From Clostridiales bacterium (GTDB taxonomy: Bacteria > Bacillota > Clostridia > Saccharofermentanales > Saccharofermentanaceae), in NCBI GenBank assembly GCA_017617525.1, contig JAFZWA010000060.1:62001-126000 (forward strand): DNA of 64,000 bases. Direction: 5' to 3'. A model generated the notes under the pieces. It saw only the letters and a list, made by a program, of their open reading frames with translations, was not told where the DNA came from and searched no databases. Positions 9,163 to 17,874 of the stretch are shown here, one piece after another (within the stretch, counting starts at the first letter, position 1; the number at the start of each line of letters is the position of its first letter). The position numbers and the translations under genes were made by a program.

Positions 9163-10860
9163 ATGGGGATTTTCGACAGCAGTAGATCACTATCCGGCCG
9201 TTGCGTGGGCATTTCCAATGAGGGATGCGGTGTCGTACGCATTGATGAGCCCGGTGCCAAAGAAGAAGGCATGAAGGTCTTCGTTCAGGACATGCTCCCC
9301 GGCGAAAAAGGCAAGATCAAGATCACCGATAAGAAAAACAACATGACCTACGGCGTAAAGGTGGGCCAGATCGCTCCGTCGAAAAACCGCTGTGAGCCGA
9401 TGTGCCCGGAATTCCCCGTATGCGGCGGCTGCCAGATCCAGCACGCTTCCTACGAATGCCAGCTCCAGATGAAGGAGAGCATGGTCAAGAACTGCCTCGT
9501 CAGAATGGGCCATTTCCCCGAAAACGAGATCATTTCCTGCATGGAACATATCCTTCCTTGTAAAGAGCAGTACTACTACAGAAACCAGATGCAGTATCCC
9601 GTCGAGTACAGTCGTGAAAAGCGCTGTGTGAATATCGGACTTTATAAACGCTCCAGCCACATGATCATCGAGCATAAGACGTGCTATCTGGCACATCCGG
9701 CAGCGGAGATCGTAAGAAACGTTGCTCAGATCTTCTTCTCCGAGCTCTCTCGTATCGACTCGGCAAAAGCACTGCGCCAGGTCGTCGTCAGAACGGGTTT
9801 CATGTCCAAGGAGATGATGGTCATCTTCGTAATCTCTAAGCCCGTAAAGATCGATGCGGAAGCTTTTGCAGAAGTATGCGGCGAGGCCCTGAAAAAAGAC
9901 GGCAAGGGCATGAGACTGATCAGTATGTGGACGGAAGAACGTCCGAGTTCCACGAAATGGAAGAACCCCAAGGGTACATGGACGAATATCTGGGGTGAGA
10001 CCACGATCCGAGAGTTCCTGGATAACCGCGTTTTCCGCATCTCGCCGGATTCTTTCTTCCAGGTCAACACCAAGCAGACTGTAACTCTTTACAACAAGAT
10101 CAAGGAATACCTGCGCTATGACGGCGCCCTTCCGAGAATGCTCCTGGACCTTTACTGCGGAACCGGAAGCATCGGAATCTTCTGCTCGGATGCGTGCCAC
10201 CATATGTACGGAATCGAGTCGGTGGAGTCCGCTGTTATCGATGCCAGAAACAACGCCAGAATGAATTTTATCGAAGATACCGAGTTCTTCTGCAGCCGTG
10301 CCGAAGACTTCGATTTCGGTGCCATGATGCCGGATACGGTAGTTATCGACCCGCCGAGAAAAGGCTGCGACGAGGCGCTCCTCAATAAGCTTCTCCAGCT
10401 CGCTCCGACGAGGATCGTCTACGTTTCCTGTAATCCCGCGACACTCGCCAGAGACCTCGAGCGATTCTTCCATATGCAGAGCGAAGGATCCGTAAAATAC
10501 GGCATCAAGAAGATCTGCCCGGTCGACATGTTCCCGCAGACAACACATGTCGAGACGTGCGTACTTTTATCCAAACTTTCTCGTGCGCCAAAACTTGAAG
10601 TAACCGTAAAAATGTCTGAACTGGATATCACGGAAGCAGAGGCAAAAGCTTCCTATCAGGAAATCCAGGATTATGTTATGGAGAACACGGGGCTTCATGT
10701 CTCCAACCTTAATATTGCGCAGGTTAAGCGAAAGTACGGAATACTCGAGCGGCAGAACTATAATCTCCCGAAAACCGATGGAGCAAGACAACCTCAATGT
10801 ACTCCGGAGAAGGAACGGGCTATAGTTGATGCATTTCGGCATTATAAAATGATCGATTAG
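9163..10860 (+). CDS. rlmD: 23S rRNA (uracil-C5)-methyltransferase, RlmD/RumA type, with C-terminal extension
   Basis: 565 residues. A TRAM-like beta domain comes first, then four Cys of an Fe-S site (CEPMCPEFPVCGGC, residues about 85-98), the SAM site DLYCGTGSIGIF near residue 330, and the active site with DPPRKGCDEA and SCNPATLARDL. It would make m5U in 23S rRNA. After the methyltransferase core there is an extra domain of about 90 residues beginning KMSELDITEAEAK and containing QVKRKYGI; similar tails occur in clostridial RlmD-like proteins. The ATG at 9163 follows AGAGGA. Its stop marks the left edge of the accessory island. Confidence 0.88.
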   Translation: MGIFDSSRSLSGRCVGISNEGCGVVRIDEPGAKEEGMKVFVQDMLPGEKGKIKITDKKNNMTYGVKVGQIAPSKNRCEPMCPEFPVCGGCQIQHASYECQLQMKESMVKNCLVRMGHFPENEIISCMEHILPCKEQYYYRNQMQYPVEYSREKRCVNIGLYKRSSHMIIEHKTCYLAHPAAEIVRNVAQIFFSELSRIDSAKALRQVVVRTGFMSKEMMVIFVISKPVKIDAEAFAEVCGEALKKDGKGMRLISMWTEERPSSTKWKNPKGTWTNIWGETTIREFLDNRVFRISPDSFFQVNTKQTVTLYNKIKEYLRYDGALPRMLLDLYCGTGSIGIFCSDACHHMYGIESVESAVIDARNNARMNFIEDTEFFCSRAEDFDFGAMMPDTVVIDPPRKGCDEALLNKLLQLAPTRIVYVSCNPATLARDLERFFHMQSEGSVKYGIKKICPVDMFPQTTHVETCVLLSKLSRAPKLEVTVKMSELDITEAEAKASYQEIQDYVMENTGLHVSNLNIAQVKRKYGILERQNYNLPKTDGARQPQCTPEKERAIVDAFRHYKMID

Positions 10861-10932
10861 GTGTTTGATTTAAGTGGATAATGCTCAATGTGCGCAAGCG
10901 AACTTTTGCGGTTGCTATGTATATTATGGTGT

Positions 10933-10973
10933 AAACTTGCAAATTTCAACATAAAACTTGCAAATTTCAACAT
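10933..10973 (+). promoter_or_regulatory. Direct repeat pair, likely LytTR (AgrA-type) binding site, upstream of agrB
   Basis: aaacttgcaaatttcaacat occurs at 10933-10952 and again at 10954-10973, identical, with a 21-bp period. Two same-face repeats at two helical turns are how LytTR regulators bind. A close variant pair lies before agrD (13602-13642), and a LytTR regulator is encoded between them. Confidence 0.7.
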
Positions 10974-10974
10974 G

Positions 10975-10998
10975 ATCCGGGAGCCCGGATTTTTTTTG
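10975..10998 (+). terminator. Intrinsic terminator in the agrB upstream region
   Basis: ATCCGG (10975-10980), loop GAGC, CCGGAT (10985-10990), then eight T (10990-10997). It would stop read-through from rlmD, or a short RNA starting near the repeats. Confidence 0.7.
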
Positions 10999-11023
10999 TG
11001 CAATAATCTCTCCGAATTATAAT
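10996..11023 (+). promoter_or_regulatory. Candidate agrB promoter
   Basis: TTGTGC (10996-11001), a 16-bp spacer and TATAAT (11018-11023), 15 bases before the ATG with a GGGGGG Shine-Dalgarno in between. The direct repeats end 22 bp upstream of the -35. Confidence 0.5.
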
Positions 11024-11038
11024 AAGGGGGGATTTAAT

Positions 11039-11614
11039 ATGAAGAATAAAGCCTCGGTGTTGATTGAAGAAGAAAAAGAAGTAGAGAAAGAGCAACTGGA
11101 TTATGGAATAGCTTGCATCGTTGCTCTTGCAATTCCACTAGTGATTGCAGCTATTTTCGCTGTTATCCTTGAAAGAGCGATTGAAATGGTGTTGCTGATG
11201 GCATGTCTCTTCCCACTTCGAGAACATGCAGGTGGTTTCCATTTTAGTAATCGACGAATGTGCTCAGTAGTTTCAACGCTTATATTCATTCTGCAGATTC
11301 TTGCAATAAAATACTGGGAGGTTCACAGATATATTGCTATAGCAGCATTTATAGTCGCCTCAATTCCGATAGCGTTTTTTGCACCAGTAGGAAATAAGAA
11401 TAGGAATCTGGATTTATACGAAAAGGAAAAGTATGGAGATCGAGCTAAAACAATTTGGCTTGTGCAAACATTTGCGTTCTTCGTGCTATGGATTCTTAAT
11501 CTCTCGAGATGGTATATAATCATATTAGTTGCAGTAATGACTGTCGGTATGTTGGTTTCAATCGGGTACATTCAGGAAAAGATTGGTTACAGGAATAGGG
11601 AAGAGAATGTATAA
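11039..11614 (+). CDS. agrB: AgrB-like peptide-processing membrane protease
   Basis: 191 residues, the usual AgrB size, with about five or six hydrophobic segments. It would cut the AgrD precursor behind the future peptide's C-terminus and form the thiolactone ring at the membrane. The diagnostic REHAGGFH at residues 61-68 is followed by Cys75; H68 and C75 are seven residues apart, as are the catalytic His and Cys of staphylococcal AgrB. It starts the agrB-regulator-kinase operon, overlapping the next gene by eight bases. A matching AgrD-type precursor is found 2 kb downstream. Codon use is AT-richer than the flanking chromosome. Confidence 0.88.
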   Translation: MKNKASVLIEEEKEVEKEQLDYGIACIVALAIPLVIAAIFAVILERAIEMVLLMACLFPLREHAGGFHFSNRRMCSVVSTLIFILQILAIKYWEVHRYIAIAAFIVASIPIAFFAPVGNKNRNLDLYEKEKYGDRAKTIWLVQTFAFFVLWILNLSRWYIIILVAVMTVGMLVSIGYIQEKIGYRNREENV

Positions 11615-12323
11615 GATCGGTATATGTGATGACGAAAAGAGTACTTGTGCGGAATTAGAGGATATTATTGATGACTTCTTTCGCGTACGAGGAGAGAAAT
11701 GCGAAATTCAAGTGTGGTATACTGCAGAGTCATTGCGTAATGATATGATAAAATTTCGTCCGGATGTTCTTTTCCTTGATATCGAGTTTCCAACTGAAAA
11801 TGGAGTCTCGGTCGGAAAATTTATTCGCGATGATCTAAATGATCAGATTATGAACATCGTTTATATCTCTCACAAAACGAATTATGCGATGGAACTGTTT
11901 CAAGTTCATCCATATGATTTCTTAGTAAAACCGATTGAGAAGAAGCAGATCATAGCAACTATTTCAAAGATTCTTGAACTGGAAGAGATTGAAAACAAGG
12001 AATTTAAATACGTATATAACAGGGAGGAACACAGAATTCCATATGGCGAAATTCTGTATTTTTCTAGTGAGAATAGGCGTGTTGTCATTCATATGCGGGA
12101 CGGGTCAGAAGAAGCGTATTATGGTAAACTCAATGATATCGCAAACAAAATGCCGTTTAACTTCTTTGTTGCATCGAAATCGTGTGTGATAAATATGAAA
12201 TATGTCATAATGTGGAAGCGGGATTATGCAAAAATGGCGGATGGAACAGGAATACAGATTTCTCGCCCACACAGAGAATTGTTTGAAAGCGCAATACATA
12301 AGTATACCATAAGGGGGGGGTGA
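11607..12323 (+). CDS. agrA: LytTR-family response regulator (AgrA-like)
   Basis: 238 residues from the ATG at 11607, chosen over an upstream TTG because it follows AGGGAAGAGA and overlaps the agrB stop. The receiver domain has CDDE near residues 8-11, the phosphoacceptor Asp in FLDIEF near 54, and LVKP near 105. The C-terminal LytTR DNA-binding domain includes FFVASKSCVINMKYV and SRPHRE. LytTR regulators bind paired direct repeats, and such pairs lie before agrB and before agrD, so positive feedback is likely. It would be phosphorylated by the kinase encoded next. Confidence 0.9.
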   Translation: MYKIGICDDEKSTCAELEDIIDDFFRVRGEKCEIQVWYTAESLRNDMIKFRPDVLFLDIEFPTENGVSVGKFIRDDLNDQIMNIVYISHKTNYAMELFQVHPYDFLVKPIEKKQIIATISKILELEEIENKEFKYVYNREEHRIPYGEILYFSSENRRVVIHMRDGSEEAYYGKLNDIANKMPFNFFVASKSCVINMKYVIMWKRDYAKMADGTGIQISRPHRELFESAIHKYTIRGG

Positions 12324-12329
12324 ATTAAT

Positions 12330-13589
12330 ATGAGAGAAATATATAAATTTATATTCATCCTGGCTACAGAAATTGTGCGTATTGTTATAACAAGCAAGTT
12401 TGCTGTTTCATTTATGGATAAATCAGAAGAATACATAAAGCGAATTCTTGCGTATTCGACTTCGGTAGTATTAACAACTACGGAATACTACTTTTTTAAC
12501 ATTTCCTGGTTGAATCTGCTTAGTACTTTGGTGGGCTTGATTATTATAACGATTCCTTACTATGGAAAACTAAAGAAGAAAATCCAATTTGTTCTCTATG
12601 TCCTATCCATAAGTTGTATCCTGGATTTATGTGTATATGCGTTGTTATCTTCAACTTTTGATTATGAGAATTATTCCACTCCGGCAAGCATTCTTTCATT
12701 GTTCTTCTTATTGATAGTACAACTCATTACGAAGAGAGTTCTGGCTAAGAACAAAAGCGAAGAGTTAAGTTCTCCGCATTGGTGGAGATATATTGTTTCG
12801 CTTGTGACATGTATTGCAGCGTCGCTCGTCGTTATTATGGATAAATCGATCTCTCCGTGGAGCCTTTCTGCAGTATGTGGGGCATTCCTTTTCATTAATC
12901 TTATCGTTGTATATTTGTTTGAGGATCTTATAAAGACAAAGCAGAATGAATATGAGAATCTTATTCTCAGTGATCAGGCTAGGGCTTACGAAAAAGAATT
13001 GTCAATGCAACAGGAAAATGTTGATGCTATCCGCGCGTACCGACACGATATGAAACATCATTTATTGGCTATGAGAGTTATGAATAAAGAGGGCAAGGTT
13101 GACGAACTTGATCGGTATATAGTACAAGTGTCGGAGGATCTTAGTGAAATAGAACCAATTGCCTATACGGGGAATGTCGGAGTTGATGGTGTTCTGAATT
13201 ATATGCTTCAAAAGGCGAAGTATAATGGAATCGATGTTCAATTGCATGTTGTTATACCGGAGGATTTAGATATTCCAGTATTTGACATGAATATTATCCT
13301 TGGAAACTTGATTGAGAATGCTATTGAGGCCAATGAGTGTGTTGATAAACCGAGAATAGATATTCTTATGAAGTATGTTAAAAACGCATTACTCATAGAA
13401 ATATCAAACACCCACGTAAACACTATAGACCTGATAAACAATGAGATGGTTTCAACCAAACAAGATAAAACTACCCACGGATATGGGATAAGAAATGTAA
13501 GAAAAGTACTCTCTAAGTATGAACACTCGCTCGTATTCGAAGAAAACGAGGACATCTTTGTAGTAAGAGTCATGTTGAGAAAAAAGTAA
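12330..13589 (+). CDS. agrC: AgrC-like peptide-sensing histidine kinase
   Basis: 419 residues. About six membrane segments in residues 1-200 form the peptide-sensing part, followed by a coiled coil with the phosphorylation box RAYRHDMKHHL near residues 231-241, and an ATPase domain with N-box NLIENAIEAN and G-box HGYGIRN, all typical of the GHKL/AgrC family. The gene starts six bases after the regulator's stop with a strong GGGGGGG Shine-Dalgarno. It is expected to bind the cyclic peptide made from AgrD outside the cell and pass phosphate to the LytTR regulator. Confidence 0.9.
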   Translation: MREIYKFIFILATEIVRIVITSKFAVSFMDKSEEYIKRILAYSTSVVLTTTEYYFFNISWLNLLSTLVGLIIITIPYYGKLKKKIQFVLYVLSISCILDLCVYALLSSTFDYENYSTPASILSLFFLLIVQLITKRVLAKNKSEELSSPHWWRYIVSLVTCIAASLVVIMDKSISPWSLSAVCGAFLFINLIVVYLFEDLIKTKQNEYENLILSDQARAYEKELSMQQENVDAIRAYRHDMKHHLLAMRVMNKEGKVDELDRYIVQVSEDLSEIEPIAYTGNVGVDGVLNYMLQKAKYNGIDVQLHVVIPEDLDIPVFDMNIILGNLIENAIEANECVDKPRIDILMKYVKNALLIEISNTHVNTIDLINNEMVSTKQDKTTHGYGIRNVRKVLSKYEHSLVFEENEDIFVVRVMLRKK

Positions 13590-13601
13590 AATTATATTGA
13601 T

Positions 13602-13670
13602 ATTTGCGCAAATTTCAACATAAAACCTGCAAAATTCAACATGAACATATTTTCCACCTTCTCACATAAT
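13602..13670 (+). promoter_or_regulatory. LytTR direct repeats and activated promoter of the agrD operon
   Basis: Two copies of the agrB-type repeat, atttgcgcaaatttcaacat (13602-13621) and aaacctgcaaaattcaacat (13623-13642), again with a 21-bp period. A CATAAT -10 at 13665-13670 follows, with no good -35 in between, which is usual for promoters that need an activator bound just upstream. Transcription would begin shortly before agrD. Confidence 0.7.
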
Positions 13671-13708
13671 ATGATGAAATCATCATAAATGTTAGGAGGG
13701 ATGCGGGT

Positions 13709-13858
13709 ATGAAATCTGAAAAATCGAAGAATTCGATGAAGAAGGTCGGTAAGGCTGTGGTGCTTCGCGTGGCTGAACACTATGCTAATGTGACGTGCCC
13801 ATTAGTCGTTTACCAACCCAAGATGCCAGAGTCTGTGAAAAGACTCAGAAAGTTTTAA
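13709..13858 (+). CDS. agrD: AgrD-like autoinducing peptide precursor (49 aa)
   Basis: A short gene starting at ATG 13709, nine bases after AGGAGG. It has the three AgrD parts: a basic amphipathic N-terminal helix (KKVGKAVVLRVAEHYA), a Cys-containing core at residues 30-34 (CPLVV), and a charged tail with the conserved pattern QPKMPE (residues 36-41). By analogy with clostridial AgrD the product would be a thiolactone closing on Cys30, most likely a five-residue ring; the exact ends cannot be read from sequence. agrB, regulator and kinase genes lie just upstream on a separate transcript. It heads an operon of five further genes. The call rests on architecture and context. Confidence 0.82.
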   Translation: MKSEKSKNSMKKVGKAVVLRVAEHYANVTCPLVVYQPKMPESVKRLRKF

Positions 13859-13871
13859 GGAGGATGAAAGT

Positions 13872-14351
13872 ATGCGTAGAAGATTATTAAGTTTGTTTTG
13901 CACGGCGGCAGTTCTGTTTACAATGTCTCTTCAGGTTTTTGCAGCTACAAGCACTGTAACGAGTGCTATTAATATCTCTGCCGGAGGCACTGGATATTCG
14001 GACACAATGGGGGTTCTTTCCACATCACTTGCTGTGCCTTATGGATCTAATGGTGGAACGCTTCAGTATGATAAGTATAATGTCAAACTAGTAGCATTTC
14101 AGTTTAATTCGTTTTCTCCAAATGAAAAGCCGGTGAACAACGTTCGCTTTAATTTCCGCTTGGTTACTAAAACATCACACACAAATGCTGGAACAGTAGT
14201 TTACTTATACTCACATAATACATCCGCATCCAACTGGATTTGGTCAGGTTATGGAGTTAGTGGACAGGAGATGGCAATGAAATCGAATATTACAAACTAT
14301 TCTTCTAAAGCATGTACGCTTGCGTGTCAGTGGTATCTTTTCATGACATAA
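13872..14351 (+). CDS. Secreted protein of unknown function in the agrD operon
   Basis: 159 residues with a clear signal peptide (RRR, hydrophobic core, cut near VFA-A, residue 25). The mature part is about 135 residues, rich in Ser, Thr, Asn and aromatic residues, predicted beta-rich, with two Cys only near its end (KACTLACQW). Thirteen bases separate it from agrD, with AAGGAGG overlapping the agrD stop, so it should be co-expressed with the signal peptide. I do not recognise a family. Position suggests a quorum-controlled exported product, possibly a bacteriocin-like or surface protein, but the sequence does not show which. Confidence 0.8.
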   Translation: MRRRLLSLFCTAAVLFTMSLQVFAATSTVTSAINISAGGTGYSDTMGVLSTSLAVPYGSNGGTLQYDKYNVKLVAFQFNSFSPNEKPVNNVRFNFRLVTKTSHTNAGTVVYLYSHNTSASNWIWSGYGVSGQEMAMKSNITNYSSKACTLACQWYLFMT

Positions 14352-14369
14352 TCATTTGGGGTGATAGTT

Positions 14370-15596
14370 ATGAGAAGGATGAAACAACTGACAATAACGA
14401 TTCTACTTCTTTCGTTATCTGTATCGGCTTGCCAGCATAATTCGGATAATAGAGAGGCGGGTAAATCCCCGTCTCTCTATGTCACGCCAATTGAATCTTC
14501 ACGAAAAAGTGGCGAGCATAATGGAAGTATTCAATCAGATATATCATCAAAAGAACAAATAACGTTGCCTGATGATCTATTTGATGAGGCATTTGTAGTA
14601 GTAGATAATAGCGGAGGATATGCAAATATATATGAAATAAACGTTGACCTTCCATATAGTTTTTCAAGAGAATGGGCAGCTAATCATCCGACTGTTCAAG
14701 CTGATATAGGCATAATCAATACTGATAATTGGAAGTATGAGTACAATTTGATTTGGACTGTTAATTGGTTTATGGGAAAAAGCTTTAATTATAGTATTGA
14801 ACCAGCGCCAGAGCATGGGGAGTTGCCTGAGGATTATCATGAGGAGACATATTCTCCTCCGAAAGGAATCCTGGAAGAAACAATAGGAAGCATCCATGTC
14901 ATTTCTATTGGTAGCTTGCCGAATTATCAGGAGTTAATCAATTATTCAGGAACGCAACCTATAGATTCAAAATGGGAAATAGCATGTTTTGATATCGCCA
15001 ATGATGAGTTTCCAATAGAGACTGGGTATTTTCCCAATGATTATCAAGCACTGCATTTGGTGGGTTTATCAGAATGCTATTTAGACGGAATTCCTCTGGT
15101 AGGAACAATGGGTTATTTGGCTCAACCATACGGAGTTTTCGATTATGATCCATTAGTCAGATCTACAATTGGCGGATCATTAATCACAAATCATACCCAG
15201 TTTTCAAGAAATAAGAATTACATTGCTAGCGTATTGAGGACTAAGGATTTTGAAGTGAAAAATGTAGTGGAAAAGAACATCCCAATTAAACCGCTAACAG
15301 AATGTACTGAAGGTATACGCGACGCATTTGCCTATTACGAAGATAGTCTCAATGTAAGACATGTTCAGATTTTTGCTGCCGAGTTAGTATACATGCCTCT
15401 AAGTGAATACGACACTTCAAATGGAGATTACCTAAACCAAGGAAAGACATATTTGGTTCCAGTCTGGAATCTTTATTTTAGAAATGGTTCACACCTAGGC
15501 TTTTGTTGCCTTTCTATAGATGCAGTAACCGGTAATGCCATATATTCAAAAGAGTATTCGCCAGAAGATCCTAGAATATATGGTAATGAGATTTAG
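14370..15596 (+). CDS. Lipoprotein of unknown function
   Basis: 408 residues from ATG 14370, preferred over a GTG nine bases upstream because GGGGTGA sits at the right distance. Signal peptide with lipobox LSVSAC (Cys at residue 21), so it should be anchored outside the membrane. The mature part is acidic and aromatic-rich. No catalytic motif recognised. It lies 18 bases after the secreted protein gene and 12 before the next, inside the agrD-led operon. A mix of beta-strand-like segments resembles proteins that help two-component or secretion systems, but this is only an impression. Confidence 0.75.
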   Translation: MRRMKQLTITILLLSLSVSACQHNSDNREAGKSPSLYVTPIESSRKSGEHNGSIQSDISSKEQITLPDDLFDEAFVVVDNSGGYANIYEINVDLPYSFSREWAANHPTVQADIGIINTDNWKYEYNLIWTVNWFMGKSFNYSIEPAPEHGELPEDYHEETYSPPKGILEETIGSIHVISIGSLPNYQELINYSGTQPIDSKWEIACFDIANDEFPIETGYFPNDYQALHLVGLSECYLDGIPLVGTMGYLAQPYGVFDYDPLVRSTIGGSLITNHTQFSRNKNYIASVLRTKDFEVKNVVEKNIPIKPLTECTEGIRDAFAYYEDSLNVRHVQIFAAELVYMPLSEYDTSNGDYLNQGKTYLVPVWNLYFRNGSHLGFCCLSIDAVTGNAIYSKEYSPEDPRIYGNEI

Positions 15597-15608
15597 GGTG
15601 TCGGTGTT

Positions 15609-17837
15609 ATGCGAAATAATAAAATAGTGAAGAAAATAGCAGGTCTGGTTTCTGCTTGTTTGCTTGTTTTCTCAATTCCTTCATGTAAAAGAACTCAGCC
15701 AAAGGATTCCCATAATCGGGTTGCTGGGCAGTTCGGGTATAAAGGGTTTTATATGGATATTCCTTTGAAGGAAGGTTACACATTATATGATATTGGCGAA
15801 ATCTTTCTGGATAAAGACAATTATTGTTTGTCGGCAATCTATAGTCACTATGACGAAGAACAGAACACTCGAGATTTCCTTACAGATATACTTACTATCG
15901 ACATGAAAGGATCGATACAACATACACTGGAAATTACAAAACATCAGGCTGTCAGGGCAGTATTTGAGCATGAATATGCTTTCTTTGCGTACTCTGATAA
16001 GGACCTTCTCAAAGTGAAAAATGGGGAAATGCAACAATCAGAACTTACAGCTGATCTGGTTTTTTTTGATAAGACTAGTGGAGATACCACACGTGTAATC
16101 CATCCGGATAAAAAAGCAGATACGGTATTTACTATATCCGATGGTTTTGTATTGACAGGAGAACATTCTATTATGAAGTACTCCTTTGATGGAGTTTTAC
16201 TGTCAAGTATACTGACCGATTTTACAATATATCCAAATGGAACAACGGTTTTTGAATCTGATGGGAATACTTATCTTTTGACGGATAGTGGGGAGTGGAC
16301 ATCAAATTATTACAAACTGGATTTCATCAAGAATAAAGCAGAATATATTACTGATACAGATCACCTAGGTGATGATGTATTATCTTGTTCTGGAAGGTAT
16401 TTGTTTGGGGTCAAAGGTGAATATAAAGTTGATTTTGCTAATATGCAGATTCAACCGATGGCAATGTGGAACGATATTGATATTCGTCCGCTTAAGATGG
16501 CAGATGCAAATCAAGTCTTTGTTGCAATTGACGATACGCACTTTGTCCAAAAGACTGTATATAGAGATGGAACAGGTGATGTTGGTTTTTTCTCGTACGA
16601 CAGCTCAATCAATCAAAATCGGACCCCAATAGTGATTGGGGGATATGATATATACTCTGATGATATTTTGAAATGGGCTGTCTACAATTTCAATACTAAA
16701 AACGAAGAGTATAGGGTTGTATTAGATGATTATGCAGACAAATTTTCATACTCAACACCGCAAGAAGCACAATCAGCAAGGTTGCGGTTGATGAAGTATT
16801 TTAACGAGGGTAACGTTCCGGATGTATTCTATGGAGATCATTTCGATTATGATTATTTCGGTCATGCTGGAATGGTTTTGGATTTAGTTCCTTTTTTTGA
16901 AACAGATCAGTCACTTAAGTATTCTGATCTTATTCCAAGTATACAAGATAATCTCAAGACTGATGGAGAGCACTGCTATTCAGTATTCTCTGCATTCTCA
17001 TTGGAAGGCTACTATGGATTAAAAAGCGATTTTCAGACTAACCAGATTAGTCTCTCCAACGTTAAAAGCATGTGTCAAGGAACAGATAAAGGCTTTACTT
17101 GTGAACTGTCCTCTCCCTGCATAGCTGTCGAAGCGATAATGTACAACTATAGAGAGTATTGGGGCGAGTATGGAAAAGAAAAAACAATTACTCGACAAGA
17201 AATAGAGGAATTTGTTTCTAATACAATTGATATGGGGGTAGATCCATCTATTACTTGGGGAGGGATTGGCTCTCTTCAGAATGTTTATGACGGACTGTAT
17301 TATCTTGCAAATGCAGGTCCGACAGATCTTTTTTCCTTGGCGACGGAAGAACGTGCGGCAAAAGATGGATTGGTATTTGTGGGGTACCCATCAATTAACG
17401 GCTCGGTTCATCTTATTACGACATCAGGAAGAGTCGGAATTTCTTCATCAACGACGCATCGAGATCAGTGTTGGGATTTTGTACGGGAACTCCTTTTGCC
17501 TGACACTCAGAAAAAAGTTGTACTGAGTGGTAGAAACCCTGTAAACAACGAAGTGTTTGAATTAATGTGTAATAGTGCGCTCGATCCAGAAGCGGTTTCA
17601 GATCAAGATATGAAGAGATTTGTTCTGGGGCATGGCGCTGTTAGTAAAGATGTTATTGATGATTATCGAACATTTATTGACTCAATTGACACCATCAAAT
17701 CCCTTGACTGGGGTTCATATAACATAATTAGTGAAGAGATCGCATCTTATTACACCCAGAATCGTTCCATCGAACAGATCGCTGAAACGCTTGACAAGCG
17801 GCTTAGTCTATATGTTCAAGAAAATTACCCATGTTGA
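15609..17837 (+). CDS. Large lipoprotein with a solute-binding-protein-like C-terminal half
   Basis: 742 residues. Signal peptide with lipobox SIPSC (Cys about residue 26). Residues about 40-345 look like a repetitive beta-structure (propeller-like, with FDKTSGDT and YSFDGVLLSS turns). Residues about 350-742 resemble family 1 sugar-binding proteins: NTKNEEYRVVLDDYADK, then NEGNVPDVFYGDHFD and late helical segments. No permease or ATPase gene is nearby, so it is more likely a surface receptor or binding protein than a transport subunit. It is fourth in the agrD-led operon. Confidence 0.75.
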   Translation: MRNNKIVKKIAGLVSACLLVFSIPSCKRTQPKDSHNRVAGQFGYKGFYMDIPLKEGYTLYDIGEIFLDKDNYCLSAIYSHYDEEQNTRDFLTDILTIDMKGSIQHTLEITKHQAVRAVFEHEYAFFAYSDKDLLKVKNGEMQQSELTADLVFFDKTSGDTTRVIHPDKKADTVFTISDGFVLTGEHSIMKYSFDGVLLSSILTDFTIYPNGTTVFESDGNTYLLTDSGEWTSNYYKLDFIKNKAEYITDTDHLGDDVLSCSGRYLFGVKGEYKVDFANMQIQPMAMWNDIDIRPLKMADANQVFVAIDDTHFVQKTVYRDGTGDVGFFSYDSSINQNRTPIVIGGYDIYSDDILKWAVYNFNTKNEEYRVVLDDYADKFSYSTPQEAQSARLRLMKYFNEGNVPDVFYGDHFDYDYFGHAGMVLDLVPFFETDQSLKYSDLIPSIQDNLKTDGEHCYSVFSAFSLEGYYGLKSDFQTNQISLSNVKSMCQGTDKGFTCELSSPCIAVEAIMYNYREYWGEYGKEKTITRQEIEEFVSNTIDMGVDPSITWGGIGSLQNVYDGLYYLANAGPTDLFSLATEERAAKDGLVFVGYPSINGSVHLITTSGRVGISSSTTHRDQCWDFVRELLLPDTQKKVVLSGRNPVNNEVFELMCNSALDPEAVSDQDMKRFVLGHGAVSKDVIDDYRTFIDSIDTIKSLDWGSYNIISEEIASYYTQNRSIEQIAETLDKRLSLYVQENYPC

Positions 17838-17874
17838 AAAATATCTTGGTCTGCATTTTGAAGGGAGAATGATT

